This document shows positions 33,484 through 42,008 of a stretch of DNA of 64,000 bases, in pieces. Both the position numbers and the translations under genes were made by a program. Under the pieces are notes generated by a model that was given only the letters and a program-made list of their open reading frames with translations, was not told the origin of the DNA and made no database searches. Position 1 is the stretch's first letter. Every line of letters begins with the position of its first letter. The stretch spans positions 1,146,923 to 1,210,922 of the forward strand of contig NZ_LSYT01000001.1 in the NCBI RefSeq assembly GCF_001602525.1, given 5' to 3'. Source of the stretch: Flavobacterium chilense. Its GTDB lineage: Bacteria > Bacteroidota > Bacteroidia > Flavobacteriales > Flavobacteriaceae.

Positions 33484-34845
33484 ATGTACGCAATACTAGA
33501 CATAGAAACCACTGGAGGACAGTTTAATGAAGAAGGAATTACTGAAATTGCCATCTATAAATTTGATGGATATGAAGTAGTTGACCAATTCATTAGTCTT
33601 GTTAATCCCGAAATTCCGATTCAGCCCTTTGTGGTTAAATTAACCGGAATCAATAATGCTATGCTGCGTTCTGCTCCTAAGTTTTTTGAAGTTGCTAAAC
33701 GAATTATAGAAATCACTACCGATTGTATTATTGTCGCACACAATGCTTCTTTTGATTACCGAATTCTACGTACCGAATTCAGACGCTTAGGTTACAACTT
33801 CGAAGCCAAAACCCTTTGCACAGTTGAACTGGCAAAAAAATTAATTCCTGAACAACCTTCTTATAGCTTAGGCAAACTGGTTCGTGCCCTTGGTATCCCA
33901 ATGGCAGACAGGCATCGCGCCAGCGGAGATGCAATGGCTACCACAAAGTTGTTTAAAATGCTCTTAGAAAAAGACTTAGAAAAAACAATCGTAAAAGATT
34001 TTATAAAATTAGAAGTCGAAAAAGGAATTGCTCCAAAATTCTTAGATATTCTGGCACAAATGCCAACTAAAACAGGCGTTTATTATATTTATAACGAAAG
34101 TGGTACTTTGATATATATTGGTAAAAGCCAAAATATCAAAAAAAGAATCAATCAGCACTTTACCGGAATTACAACAAAAAGCAAAAAAATTCAGGCAGAA
34201 GTCTTCACTATAACCTATGATGAAACCGGAAGTGAACTCATTGCTCTTTTAAAAGAAAGCGAAGAAATAAAAGTAAACAAACCCAGATACAACCGCGCAC
34301 AACGCAAGACTATTTTTCAATATGCCTTATATGCTGAAAAAGACGCTAAAGGATATATGAACTTAAAGCTGGAAAAAGCTGATGGCCGTAAAAAAGAAAT
34401 TACTTCATTTGCCTCTTTACAGGAAGGAAAAAATGCACTTTTTAAATTCACTGCAAAATACCATTTATGCCAAAAGCTAACAGGTTTGTATCACACCAAA
34501 AAAGAATGTTTTCAATATAAAATCAAAGAATGTGATGGCGCATGCATTGGCGAAATTACACCAGAGGTTTATAACCTGCGAGTACAGCAATTTATTACCG
34601 AAAACAGTTTTGAAAACAAAAGTATGATTTTACTGGACAGAGGTCGAAATGTAAACGAAAGAAGCGCAATTTTAATCGAAAACGGAATTTACAAAGGTTA
34701 CGCTTATTACGACCTTAATTACCAGATTACCAATATCGATATCCTGAAAAATATTTTAATCCCAATGCAGCACAACCGTGATGTTAAAAATATAATTCAA
34801 AATTATATCCGTAAAAGCAAGTCACTTAAAACCCTTCATTTCTAA
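33484..34845 (+). CDS. Exonuclease (DnaQ-like) fused to GIY-YIG endonuclease domain
   Basis: 453 residues from the ATG at 33484; an earlier in-frame codon lies in the repeat. Residues 1-170 are a DEDDh 3'-5' exonuclease: YAILDIETTGG, IIVAHNASFDYRIL, and HRASGDAMATTKLF. Residues about 195-275 are a GIY-YIG nuclease as in UvrC: TKTGVYYIYNESGTLIYIGKSQNIKKRI. The remainder resembles the UvrC/Cho insert with cysteines (CQKL, CFQYKIKECDGACIGE). The architecture is known in Bacteroidota and DNA repair is likely; the target is not shown. Confidence 0.85.
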   Translation: MYAILDIETTGGQFNEEGITEIAIYKFDGYEVVDQFISLVNPEIPIQPFVVKLTGINNAMLRSAPKFFEVAKRIIEITTDCIIVAHNASFDYRILRTEFRRLGYNFEAKTLCTVELAKKLIPEQPSYSLGKLVRALGIPMADRHRASGDAMATTKLFKMLLEKDLEKTIVKDFIKLEVEKGIAPKFLDILAQMPTKTGVYYIYNESGTLIYIGKSQNIKKRINQHFTGITTKSKKIQAEVFTITYDETGSELIALLKESEEIKVNKPRYNRAQRKTIFQYALYAEKDAKGYMNLKLEKADGRKKEITSFASLQEGKNALFKFTAKYHLCQKLTGLYHTKKECFQYKIKECDGACIGEITPEVYNLRVQQFITENSFENKSMILLDRGRNVNERSAILIENGIYKGYAYYDLNYQITNIDILKNILIPMQHNRDVKNIIQNYIRKSKSLKTLHF

Positions 34846-34875
34846 CAATTTAAAACTTTCATTATTTTGGTTGAT

Positions 34876-35727
34876 ATGAAAAACAGAAAATCAAAATACG
34901 AGATTTTCAGAGAAAAAACTAAAATCATTCTCTACGGCACCAATACCATTTTGGGCAGAATGTTCGATTTGGTTCTTCTTGGCTTAATTCTCCTCAGTGT
35001 ACTCTTAGTAATGCTGGATACGGTTGAAGGAATCAATCAAAAATATCACAATCAGCTATTGATCTGCGAATGGATTATCACGATATTTTTCACGATAGAA
35101 TACATCTTAAGAGTTATTTCTATTCAAAAACCTCTTAAATATGTTTTCAGCTTTTATGGAATTATTGATTTACTGGCTATTTTACCCATGTACCTCTCCA
35201 TATTTTTCCCGGCAACAAATGTACTTACTATAGTTAGGGTTTTGCGTTTCTTACGATTATTCAAAATTCTGCACATTCCACAAATCTCACATCAGTCGGC
35301 TCAATTGAAAGAAGCATTACAAGCAAGCAAGGAAAAAATACTGGTTTTCATTTATTTTGTTGTAATCAGTGCTGTAATAATCGGATCGTTAATGTATGTT
35401 GTTGAAGGAAAAGAAAGTGGTTTTACCAGCATTCCGGTTGGTATTTACTGGTCGATCGTAACACTAACAACAGTAGGTTACGGAGATATCTCGCCAATTA
35501 CTCCTTTAGGGCAATTTTTAGCATCTCTTGTAATGATTATGGGTTACGGAATCATAGCTGTTCCTACTGGAATTGTAACTGCTGAATTTGCCAAAACCAG
35601 TTTAAGAAACAGCTCTGTGAGTACCAAAAAACCTGTTCAAAATGCAATGCTCAAGTTCATTTTGACAGTGCCAAATATTGCTATCAATGCGGTAAAACAT
35701 TACCTAATAATTAAATTTAGAAGCTAA
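34876..35727 (+). CDS. Voltage-gated potassium channel family protein
   Basis: 283 residues from the ATG at 34876 (MKNRKSKYEIFREKTK); a TTG 9 nt upstream is possible but unlikely. Six-helix voltage-sensor channel: S1-S3 hydrophobic segments, S4 with spaced arginines (TIVRVLRFLRLFKIL), then the pore loop TLTTVGYGDISP with the K+ selectivity filter. A short cytoplasmic tail follows without an RCK domain. Located 21 nt after the exonuclease gene's stop and possibly co-transcribed with it. Confidence 0.9.
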   Translation: MKNRKSKYEIFREKTKIILYGTNTILGRMFDLVLLGLILLSVLLVMLDTVEGINQKYHNQLLICEWIITIFFTIEYILRVISIQKPLKYVFSFYGIIDLLAILPMYLSIFFPATNVLTIVRVLRFLRLFKILHIPQISHQSAQLKEALQASKEKILVFIYFVVISAVIIGSLMYVVEGKESGFTSIPVGIYWSIVTLTTVGYGDISPITPLGQFLASLVMIMGYGIIAVPTGIVTAEFAKTSLRNSSVSTKKPVQNAMLKFILTVPNIAINAVKHYLIIKFRS

Positions 35728-35753
35728 TCCGGCTGTACATTACAACTCCTCCT

Positions 35754-35761
35754 TATCTTTG
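35754..35761 (+). promoter_or_regulatory. -7 element upstream of miaA
   Basis: Perfect TATCTTTG about 108 nt before the miaA start. No TTG at the expected distance upstream. The leader contains a short G/C-rich pair (GTCCGGGG and CCATCCGGGC) of unclear meaning. Confidence 0.3.
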
Positions 35762-35868
35762 TTGTTTTTTAAAGGCATAAAAAGAGCTTCTAAAGTCGCT
35801 TTTTTATCCCAAAAAAAACGAACAAATATAAGTCCGGGGTTTTCATTTCCATCCGGGCTAAAAACAAT

Positions 35869-36789
35869 ATGAAATACCTAATTACCATTGTCGGACCAAC
35901 AGCAATAGGCAAAACAGCCTTAAGTATTGCTTTGGCACAACATTTTAAATGCGAAATCGTTTCTTGCGACAGTCGCCAGTTTTTCAAAGAAATGACCATT
36001 GGAACCGCTGTTCCTAATCCCGAAGAACTAAGTTCTGCCAAACATCATTTTATTCAGAATAAATCAATTTTCGAAAATTATACTGTTGGAGATTACGAAA
36101 AAGAAGCTTTGATTAAAATTGAAGAGCTATTTCAAACCAATGACTTTGTCATTCTTATTGGTGGTTCAGGTTTATATGTTGATGCTATTTTAAAAGGTTT
36201 CGACGAATTTCCGGAAATTGATCCCGAAGTTCGTGCTAAAGTAAATTCGAATTACGAAAAACTCGGAATTGAATATCTTCAGGAACAACTAAAAAATCTG
36301 GATCCGGAATATTATCAAAAAATAACCTTAGAAAATCCGCAGACTTTACAAAATCCACAGCGAATGATGCGTTTTGTAGAAGTTTGTATTGGAACCCAAA
36401 AACCGTATTCTTCCTTCTTAAACCAGAAGAAAAACAATAGAAACTTCACTCCTGTTTTAATTGGTTTAGATGCAGACAGAGAAATAATTTACAACCGAAT
36501 CAACCAGCGTGTTGATATTATGATGAACGAAGGTTTGCTCGAAGAAGCAAAAGCTTTGTATCCTAATAAAGCGTTAAATGCACTTCAAACCGTCGGTTAT
36601 AGAGAATTATTTAGTTATTTTGACGAAGAATTCTCTTTGCCTTTTGCCATAGATGAAATCAAAAAAAATACACGAAGATTTTCCAAAAGACAATTAACTT
36701 GGTTCAAAAGAAACGAAAAAACCAAATGGTTTGATTACGCAACAGATAGAAAAGAAATTATAAATTACATAGAAAATCTTCTAAAGTAA
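35869..36789 (+). CDS. miaA: tRNA dimethylallyltransferase
   Basis: 306 residues. It adds a dimethylallyl group to A37 of tRNAs reading UNN codons. P-loop GPTAIGKT at 9-16, the Asp/Ser-Arg-Gln motif SCDSRQFFKEM, the GGSGLYVDAIL pocket, and the NALQTVGYRELFSYF block are all present. The C-terminal RRFSKRQLTWFKRN is also typical. Followed 53 nt later by the thioesterase gene. Confidence 0.96.
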   Translation: MKYLITIVGPTAIGKTALSIALAQHFKCEIVSCDSRQFFKEMTIGTAVPNPEELSSAKHHFIQNKSIFENYTVGDYEKEALIKIEELFQTNDFVILIGGSGLYVDAILKGFDEFPEIDPEVRAKVNSNYEKLGIEYLQEQLKNLDPEYYQKITLENPQTLQNPQRMMRFVEVCIGTQKPYSSFLNQKKNNRNFTPVLIGLDADREIIYNRINQRVDIMMNEGLLEEAKALYPNKALNALQTVGYRELFSYFDEEFSLPFAIDEIKKNTRRFSKRQLTWFKRNEKTKWFDYATDRKEIINYIENLLK

Positions 36790-36842
36790 AATCAAATCTT
36801 TTTTCTATAATCTTTACTCTTTTCTCTAAAAAAATAAAAAAA

Positions 36843-37589
36843 ATGCCAATATCTCCAAATTTCACATCAGTTTTAAGCAAAGACTGGGAAATCAATTTCA
36901 CCCAATGTACACCGGCCGGATTTTTAAAATATACAGATCTCTGTAATATTTTACAATTAACTGCTGCTGCACATTCTGAAGTTGGCGGAATTAGTTTTTA
37001 CGATATGCAGGAATTTCATCAGGCATGGGTTTTAAGCCGAATGCGCGTAGAAGTTCATGCCTTACCAAAATGGCAAGATGTTGTAACTGTAAAAACATGG
37101 ATTAACAGCTTAGAAAATTCACGTTCTGTTCGTGCATTGGAAATGTATGTTAACGGAAAGAAAATTGTAGGCTGCGAAACCTATTGGGCTGTTTTTAACA
37201 CACAAATTCGTCGTCCGGAAGCTTTGGCGCTTCCATACGAACATTTCGAATTATTCCCTGAAAACAGAGCAACTGAAGAAGGTTTCTCCAAAATAAACAT
37301 CAATCATGAAAAAGAAGCTGTTTTTGAAAAAACAGTTTACCTATCTGATTTAGACATTGTAAACCATGTAAATAACGTAAAATATCTGGAATGGTGCCTG
37401 GATCATGTTGATCCAAAAAGAATCCTGAAACAAGAAGTTAAAAGCTTCGAAATGAATTTCATGAAAGAGCTTTCACTTCAGGACAATGTAGTGATTCACG
37501 AAAGTGAAGACGATGATCATACCACAGCAACATTCAGCATTACCAAAGGTGAAAAAACTTGTTTTGCTTTAGAATTGCATTGGAAATAA
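36843..37589 (+). CDS. Acyl-ACP thioesterase
   Basis: 248 residues, double hot-dog fold of the FatA/FatB-like family. N-terminal half: FTQCTPAGFLKYTDLCNILQLTAAAHS, WVLSRMRVEV, WINSLENSRSVRALEMY. C-terminal half: YLSDLDIVNHVNNVKYLEWCLD, with the Asn-His-Val-Asn active-site motif of this family. It releases free fatty acids from acyl-carrier protein in the cytoplasm. It ends at a bidirectional terminator. Confidence 0.88.
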   Translation: MPISPNFTSVLSKDWEINFTQCTPAGFLKYTDLCNILQLTAAAHSEVGGISFYDMQEFHQAWVLSRMRVEVHALPKWQDVVTVKTWINSLENSRSVRALEMYVNGKKIVGCETYWAVFNTQIRRPEALALPYEHFELFPENRATEEGFSKININHEKEAVFEKTVYLSDLDIVNHVNNVKYLEWCLDHVDPKRILKQEVKSFEMNFMKELSLQDNVVIHESEDDDHTTATFSITKGEKTCFALELHWK

Positions 37590-37620
37590 ACCGTATTTTT
37601 TAGCGCTAATTTCCGCAATA

Positions 37621-37723
37621 TTGTCATTTCGACGAAGCAGAAATCTTCGCTAGTAACTCCATAACGCATGTCCAATCTTTGTAGAGCTTCTTGTGGAGAT
37701 TTCTCCTTCGTCGAAATTGACAA
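37621..37723. repeat. Dispersed palindromic element (GTCATTTCGACGAAG type)
   Basis: Left end TTGTCATTTCGACGAAGCAG (37621-) and right end TCCTTCGTCGAAATTGACAA (ending 37723) are inverted repeats of about 28 nt around a 45-nt centre with CTCCATAACGCATGTCCAAT. A half copy lies at 42258-42283. From memory this type recurs widely in Flavobacterium genomes. No gene inside. Confidence 0.75.
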
Positions 37724-37757
37724 ACTTGATGTATATCAACACTTGATAAAAACAAAA

Positions 37758-37788
37758 AAAAAAAACGATGCAAATTGCATCGTTTTTT
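37758..37788. terminator. Bidirectional terminator between thioesterase and TPR genes
   Basis: ACGATGCA / TGCATCGT stem with a 3-nt loop, a long A run before and T run after. It can end both convergent genes. Confidence 0.85.
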
Positions 37789-37796
37789 GATCAAAA

Positions 37797-38330
37797 TCAT
37801 TTCGATTTCTTTTTAGAATCTTTCTTAGATTTTTTCTTTTTCTTCTTCTTTAACAAATCAATTTTGCCTTCAATTCTTTTCTCTACATCAGAAATATCCG
37901 ATTCGTAATTGAATTGCAACGAATGAAGTTTGGCATTTTTAATTTCTTTTAATGCTTTTTTAAACTCATTTTGAGCTTCTAAAAGAATGGCTTTTTTGAT
38001 GTAAATTTCAGATTTATTAATTCCTTTCACCGTTAAAGCAAAATCAATTAATTTTTGTGCTTCTTTGTAATCTTCATTTAAAATCAATGTTTTTAAATAA
38101 TACGGATATACTTCAAGCGCATGAATATTAATAGACAAAGCTTGTTGAAAATAAGATTTCGCTTCCTCATAGTTCATTAATTGTTCTGCCTGAATTCTTC
38201 CGTACAAACACAAAACCATCGTGTTTTTATCATCATAAGAAAAAGCATAATCTAAAGATTCTATAGTTCCTTCAAGCCAAAACGGATAATTATCCAATGC
38301 CTGAAAAAGGTATTTATCAGTTGTTTTCAT
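37797..38330 (-). CDS. Tetratricopeptide-repeat protein with lysine-rich tail
   Basis: 177 residues without a signal peptide. TPR-type helix pairs span about residues 20-140: LCLYGRIQAEQLMNYEEAKSY, YPYYLKTLILNEDYKEAQKL, IYIKKAILLEAQNEFKKALK. The last 20 residues are almost only Lys and Ser. Probably a cytoplasmic scaffold or RNA/ribosome-associated protein; this is inferred from the basic tail only. It lies 75 nt downstream of prfH on the same strand and may belong to the same transcript, but the gap is wider than those inside the operon. Confidence 0.7.
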   Translation of the reverse strand: MKTTDKYLFQALDNYPFWLEGTIESLDYAFSYDDKNTMVLCLYGRIQAEQLMNYEEAKSYFQQALSINIHALEVYPYYLKTLILNEDYKEAQKLIDFALTVKGINKSEIYIKKAILLEAQNEFKKALKEIKNAKLHSLQFNYESDISDVEKRIEGKIDLLKKKKKKKSKKDSKKKSK

Positions 38331-38405
38331 TTTATGTGTCGATATTTATTATTTTTTTGGTCACATATAATTCGCATATCATCATTGTTTTTTGTGACCA
38401 AGTTT

Positions 38406-39095
38406 TTAATTATGCTCATTTCGTAAATCGCTTTTTAGTTTTTGACGGGTTCCTTTATAACTTTTCTCAACTTTATTCTTTTTAAAATCACTTCCAGTAA
38501 ACACTCTGACTGGATTTCCTCGCTCAACATTCAGCTGATTTTCCCATTGTTTGCCCACGTGATTTTTAAGCTGAATTAGTTTTTCGTCATCTAATTTTTT
38601 TAATAACCTTTCTGTTGCCAGTTTTTTGTTTTGGTGTTGTGAACGGCTGTCCATTGCCACAACTGCAATTCCCGTTGGAATATGTGTCGCACGAATTGCT
38701 GAACTTACTTTATTTACATGCTGACCGCCGGCGCCGGAACTTCGCATAGCCTGATATTGAATATCATTTTCAGAAACCGATGTATTTTTCTGCGCCTCAA
38801 TCTCAAAAATCCCTATAAACCAGTTCTTGCGTTTGTGCATTTTCCTAAACTGACTCTGACCAATCCATTGAATGGTTCCAATCCAGGAATTTACAAAATT
38901 GTCAGCATTTTTACCTTTTACAGCAATAGATGCTGTTTCAACAGTTCCATTTTCTTGTCCAGCCTCTCTTTGCAGTAACACAGTATCTAAATTCTGATCT
39001 TGTGCTTCTTCTAAAACTTTTTTAAGTACCTGGGCAACAACCCAGGTACATTCTGCAGGTCCGCGACCCGCTGTTATTTGAATGATTCTTTCCAT
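38406..39095 (-). CDS. prfH: PrfH, RF-like ribosome rescue factor
   Basis: 229 residues. A class I release-factor relative with the GGQ peptidyl-hydrolysis motif at 123-125 (MRSSGAGGQHVNKVSSAIRATHIPTG) and a basic C-terminal tail. It is much shorter than RF1/RF2 (about 360) and lacks the codon-reading PxT/SPF region. The head MERIIQITAGRGPAECTWVVAQVLKKVLEE is specific to PrfH. PrfH is known to release peptides from ribosomes with a cut decoding centre, after which RtcB reseals the RNA. It overlaps the zinc-ribbon gene by 22 nt and is the last gene of the operon that includes rtcB. Confidence 0.9.
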   Translation of the reverse strand: MERIIQITAGRGPAECTWVVAQVLKKVLEEAQDQNLDTVLLQREAGQENGTVETASIAVKGKNADNFVNSWIGTIQWIGQSQFRKMHKRKNWFIGIFEIEAQKNTSVSENDIQYQAMRSSGAGGQHVNKVSSAIRATHIPTGIAVVAMDSRSQHQNKKLATERLLKKLDDEKLIQLKNHVGKQWENQLNVERGNPVRVFTGSDFKKNKVEKSYKGTRQKLKSDLRNEHN

Positions 39096-39688
39096 TTTTC
39101 TAATATTTTAAGAAGCTTTGTTCTGTTTTTTGCTTCTTTAATAAATTTTGGAAGCCTTGAAATCATAGTTCCATTGCCGCTTCCATTATTATTTCTTTCT
39201 CTTAAACTGGCTTTAATGTATCTTTCTAAATACGTTATATGTTCTTGATTGTAAGCCCAAAAAATATTTTCTTTGACTTCTTTTTGAAACCAAAGCGGTA
39301 AATTATACCAGCAATCACGTATTAAACCATCCTTTTCAGGTTCTACTTTAAATGCATAAGTCTTGGGGCGTATTTCTTCCTGAAAATTGCAATGCGGGCA
39401 TTTAACTTTATACCTTTCAGGGACTTTTTTAAAGATCTGAGATTCTAAATCAAATTTTTCAAAACAATTGCCACAATAGTGCTTCCCAAAAGTCTTATAT
39501 TGATAAACAGGTTCATCAATCTTGTGAAAACATTTCTTACACTCAAAAGTCATTACAGTACAATTTCCACATTCACAATTTTTAGGCACTTCTTTCAAAG
39601 TTGCCTTGTTATCACATTTTGGGCATCTTACTAAAACTTCATTGTAAAAATTCCTTAGCCATTTATTCTCATCCTGAAATCTTTCCAT
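39074..39688 (-). CDS. Zinc-ribbon protein of unknown function in the RtcB/PrfH operon
   Basis: 204 residues, not recognised. The N-terminal half has paired cysteines: CPKC 22-25, CECGNC 38-43, CKKC 50-53, CGNC 72-75, CPHC 97-100, enough for two or more zinc ribbons. The C-terminal half is helical and basic: FWAYNQEHITYLERYIKASL, SRLPKFIKEAKNRTKLLKIL. No catalytic residues are evident. It is placed between rtcB (12-nt gap) and prfH (22-nt overlap), so its dose is tied to them. An RNA- or ribosome-binding adaptor is the simplest reading, but this is inference. Confidence 0.7.
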   Translation of the reverse strand: MERFQDENKWLRNFYNEVLVRCPKCDNKATLKEVPKNCECGNCTVMTFECKKCFHKIDEPVYQYKTFGKHYCGNCFEKFDLESQIFKKVPERYKVKCPHCNFQEEIRPKTYAFKVEPEKDGLIRDCWYNLPLWFQKEVKENIFWAYNQEHITYLERYIKASLRERNNNGSGNGTMISRLPKFIKEAKNRTKLLKILEKWKESFK

Positions 39689-39700
39689 AATTTTACTTCT

Positions 39701-41092
39701 TTAGCGATCCATTCTAACAATCTTTGGCGTAAAAGTTCCCAAAACTTCAACCAAATCACTTTGATTCGCCATCACTTTTGTAATGTCTTTGTAAGCCATT
39801 GGAGCTTCGTCAATATTGCCTCCAATCAAGGTTACATCATTAGCTTTCAAAACCTTTTTAATTTCACTTTGCGTAAAAGTACTTTTGCATTTGGCTCTTG
39901 AAAACAAACGTCCGGCACCATGCGAAGCCGAGTTTAAACTTTCTGTATTTCCTTTACCTTTTACGATATATCCCGTAGCCGTCATCGAGCCTGGAATAAT
40001 TCCTAATTGACCTTCTGCCGCAGGCGTTGCTCCTTTTCTGTGTACAATACATTCCTGACCGTTTACCATTTCTTTCCAGGCAAAATTGTGGTGGTTTTCA
40101 ATCGTTACCACTACTCTTTTTCCAATGGCTTTGGCAATTCGTCTGTGAATATCATCATGACAGGCTTTAGCATATTCTCCAGCTAAATTCATCGCCAGCC
40201 AGTATTCCTGACCATCGTGCGTATTCAAATCTAACCAGGCCAAATGCTGTACGTTTTTAGGCAACGGGCATTGTTTTGTCGCTAAATAGGTATAATGTTT
40301 CGCTATGTTTGCACCTAAACCACGAGAACCACTATGCGAAAGAACAGCAAAATATTCGCCTTTTTCAAGCTTCCATTCGTTCTCCGGATTTTCAATTTTA
40401 GCAATTCCAAATTCTACAAAATGGTTTCCTCCTCCAGAACTTCCTAATTGTTTATAGGCTTTTGGCAAAAGATTTTTCAGTAATGGAATATCCTGAAATT
40501 CACTTTTATAAAATACTTCATGATCCACTCTTGAAGCATGAGTTTCATACATTCCAAATTTAGTATTGTCCTTCAAAATTGCTTCCAGCTGATGTTCTCT
40601 TCCTTTAAAATGAGAAGCCGGCAAATCAAAAATAGAAAGACTCATTCGGCATCCAATATCAACTCCTACTCCGTATGGAATTACAGCGTTATCTGTTGCC
40701 AAAACGCCTCCAATTGGGAGTCCATAACCTGAATGTGCATCCGGCATTAAAGCTCCGGCAACTGAAACCGGCAATTTCAACGAATCGTATAATTGAAATT
40801 TTGCCTGCTGATCTATTTCATTTTCACCAAAAATGGTAAAAGGTGCTCTGGTCGTTTTAAGCTGATGCATTCTTACCTGAACCGGATTTATCAACCCCTC
40901 AGCTACTTTACCCCAGGTACCGTTTCCTTCATATTTTTCAGGATTTAGCAGTACATCTTTTGCTTCTGTTAGAATAGATTCTTTTTTCTCTCTTTTTCTA
41001 TATCTGTTTATCTGCCCTAAAGCGATATTTATTGAATTGTTTTTTGGAAAGCCCAATTTAATCAGGTCTTTTCCGGATAATTTATTTCCCAT
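39701..41092 (-). CDS. rtcB: RtcB family RNA ligase
   Basis: 463 residues. GTP- and Mn2+-dependent ligase joining 2',3'-cyclic phosphate or 3'-phosphate ends to 5'-OH ends. Metal and nucleotide sites are all present: DAHSGYGLPIGGVLA (118-132), GVGVDIGCRMSLS with C148, GGGNHFVEFG (220-229), HSGSRGLG (253-260), and the guanylylated histidine H391 in SASHGAGRLFSR. The context with prfH points to repair of cleaved rRNA rather than tRNA splicing. No RtcA or RtcR gene is nearby. Three nt downstream of the basic protein gene. Confidence 0.95.
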   Translation of the reverse strand: MGNKLSGKDLIKLGFPKNNSINIALGQINRYRKREKKESILTEAKDVLLNPEKYEGNGTWGKVAEGLINPVQVRMHQLKTTRAPFTIFGENEIDQQAKFQLYDSLKLPVSVAGALMPDAHSGYGLPIGGVLATDNAVIPYGVGVDIGCRMSLSIFDLPASHFKGREHQLEAILKDNTKFGMYETHASRVDHEVFYKSEFQDIPLLKNLLPKAYKQLGSSGGGNHFVEFGIAKIENPENEWKLEKGEYFAVLSHSGSRGLGANIAKHYTYLATKQCPLPKNVQHLAWLDLNTHDGQEYWLAMNLAGEYAKACHDDIHRRIAKAIGKRVVVTIENHHNFAWKEMVNGQECIVHRKGATPAAEGQLGIIPGSMTATGYIVKGKGNTESLNSASHGAGRLFSRAKCKSTFTQSEIKKVLKANDVTLIGGNIDEAPMAYKDITKVMANQSDLVEVLGTFTPKIVRMDR

Positions 41093-41095
41093 GAT

Positions 41096-41842
41096 TTATA
41101 TCATTTCGTCTGTATATTGTTGGTACAATAGGTGCAGACTTTTATTTTTAATTGGATTTTGCTCTCTTGGATTTTCATTTTGATAATACTTCCAACGATG
41201 AGAAAAACCATCTACTAATTTGTTTATCTTATATCTTAAATTAAGATTAGTAATGTAATTATCGAGAAGCTGGATTTCACTTTCCAAATCTGAATCGACC
41301 ATCTTTGTATGTGTGATCATATACGGACTTACGCGAAGTACATAACGCCAGGGTTCGTTGAACACATAATGAGTTTTATAGCGCTTAAAATTGCTGCACC
41401 AACGTTCCCTTTTATAAAAATGTACTTTTTCTTTCTCTGTCAATCCCAACTTTGGACTTTTCCATTCCCATTCTAAAAATTCTTTTACAGTTTGAAACTT
41501 TTCAACATATACATTTCTCCTTTTTCTCTTTTTCTTTCTTTTAAAAGATTTTTCAGAAGAAAACTGCCATGTATTTATTTTGTCTAATAATGTTCTGTAA
41601 AATTCAGCTTCATTAGATCTTGATACATCTTCTCTCAGTATAAAATTTCGTTGCCATCCTTTTTGATAAGGATTCGCTAATGGAACTAATGGTAAATCTC
41701 TTCGTTTCTTCCAGAGTTCGACTTCGAGCTTTCTTAACTGGATAAGTTGTTTTTCAAAATCTTGTTTTACTAATCTTTTTTTCCTTTTCTTACTTTTAAA
41801 ACGAGTACATAAAGCATACTCATCTACCGTATAATTTTGCAT
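41096..41842 (-). CDS. Basic, Trp-rich protein of unknown function heading the RtcB/PrfH operon
   Basis: 248 residues, not recognised. Lys/Arg clusters at about 15-25 (RFKSKKRKKRLVK), 45-48 and 100-112 (KRKKKRKRRNVY) give a very high positive charge. Tryptophans and tyrosines are abundant (KGWQRNFI, FLEWEWKSPK, RERWCSNFKRYKTHY, EPWRYVLRVSPYM). No signal peptide, membrane segment or known nuclease motif is visible. The stop is 3 nt before rtcB, so translation is coupled. An RNA-binding or ribosome-docking part is plausible from charge alone. It could also be a lineage-specific protein with an unrelated role. Confidence 0.65.
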   Translation of the reverse strand: MQNYTVDEYALCTRFKSKKRKKRLVKQDFEKQLIQLRKLEVELWKKRRDLPLVPLANPYQKGWQRNFILREDVSRSNEAEFYRTLLDKINTWQFSSEKSFKRKKKRKRRNVYVEKFQTVKEFLEWEWKSPKLGLTEKEKVHFYKRERWCSNFKRYKTHYVFNEPWRYVLRVSPYMITHTKMVDSDLESEIQLLDNYITNLNLRYKINKLVDGFSHRWKYYQNENPREQNPIKNKSLHLLYQQYTDEMI

Positions 41843-41850
41843 TAAAAAAA

Positions 41851-41877
41851 TTATAGTGCATTAAATTAACAGCCAAA
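41851..41877 (-). promoter_or_regulatory. Possible promoter of the RtcB/PrfH operon
   Basis: On the minus strand TTTG (41874-41877), 18 nt, then TATAA-rich sequence (41851-41855) just before the ATG at 41842. The -7 element is imperfect. Farther upstream, TTATCC and GGATAA arms around CTGACA (about 41892-41910) form a short palindrome that might be an operator. Confidence 0.3.
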
Positions 41878-41952
41878 CAGGCTTAAACATTTTATCCCTG
41901 ACAGGATAAATAATAAAATCGGTTTTTCGGGAAAATTTGAAGTGTCTAGAAT

Positions 41953-41988
41953 AAAAAAAAGCCCGAAACTAAATGTCTTCGGGCTTTT
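41953..41988 (-). terminator. Terminator of the small gene at 42009-42092
   Basis: AAGCCCGAA / TTCGGGCTT stem with an approximately 10-nt loop and a T8 run on the minus strand, 20 nt after the stop of a 27-codon frame. No larger gene precedes it, since the two-component operon has its own terminator at 42322-42349. Confidence 0.85.
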
Positions 41989-42008
41989 ATATATCTAAAA
42001 ATGTATTT

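Noticed and set aside
38406..39095. Reading the GGQ protein as RF2 (prfB) or ArfB
   Set aside because: Too short for RF2, without codon-recognition domain, and the N-terminal TAGRGPAECTWVV block and rtcB neighbour fit PrfH rather than ArfB.
41843..41950. Sigma-54 promoter for the rtcB operon, as in E. coli rtcBA
   Set aside because: TGGC and TGC blocks occur but their spacing is wrong, and no RtcR activator gene is present.
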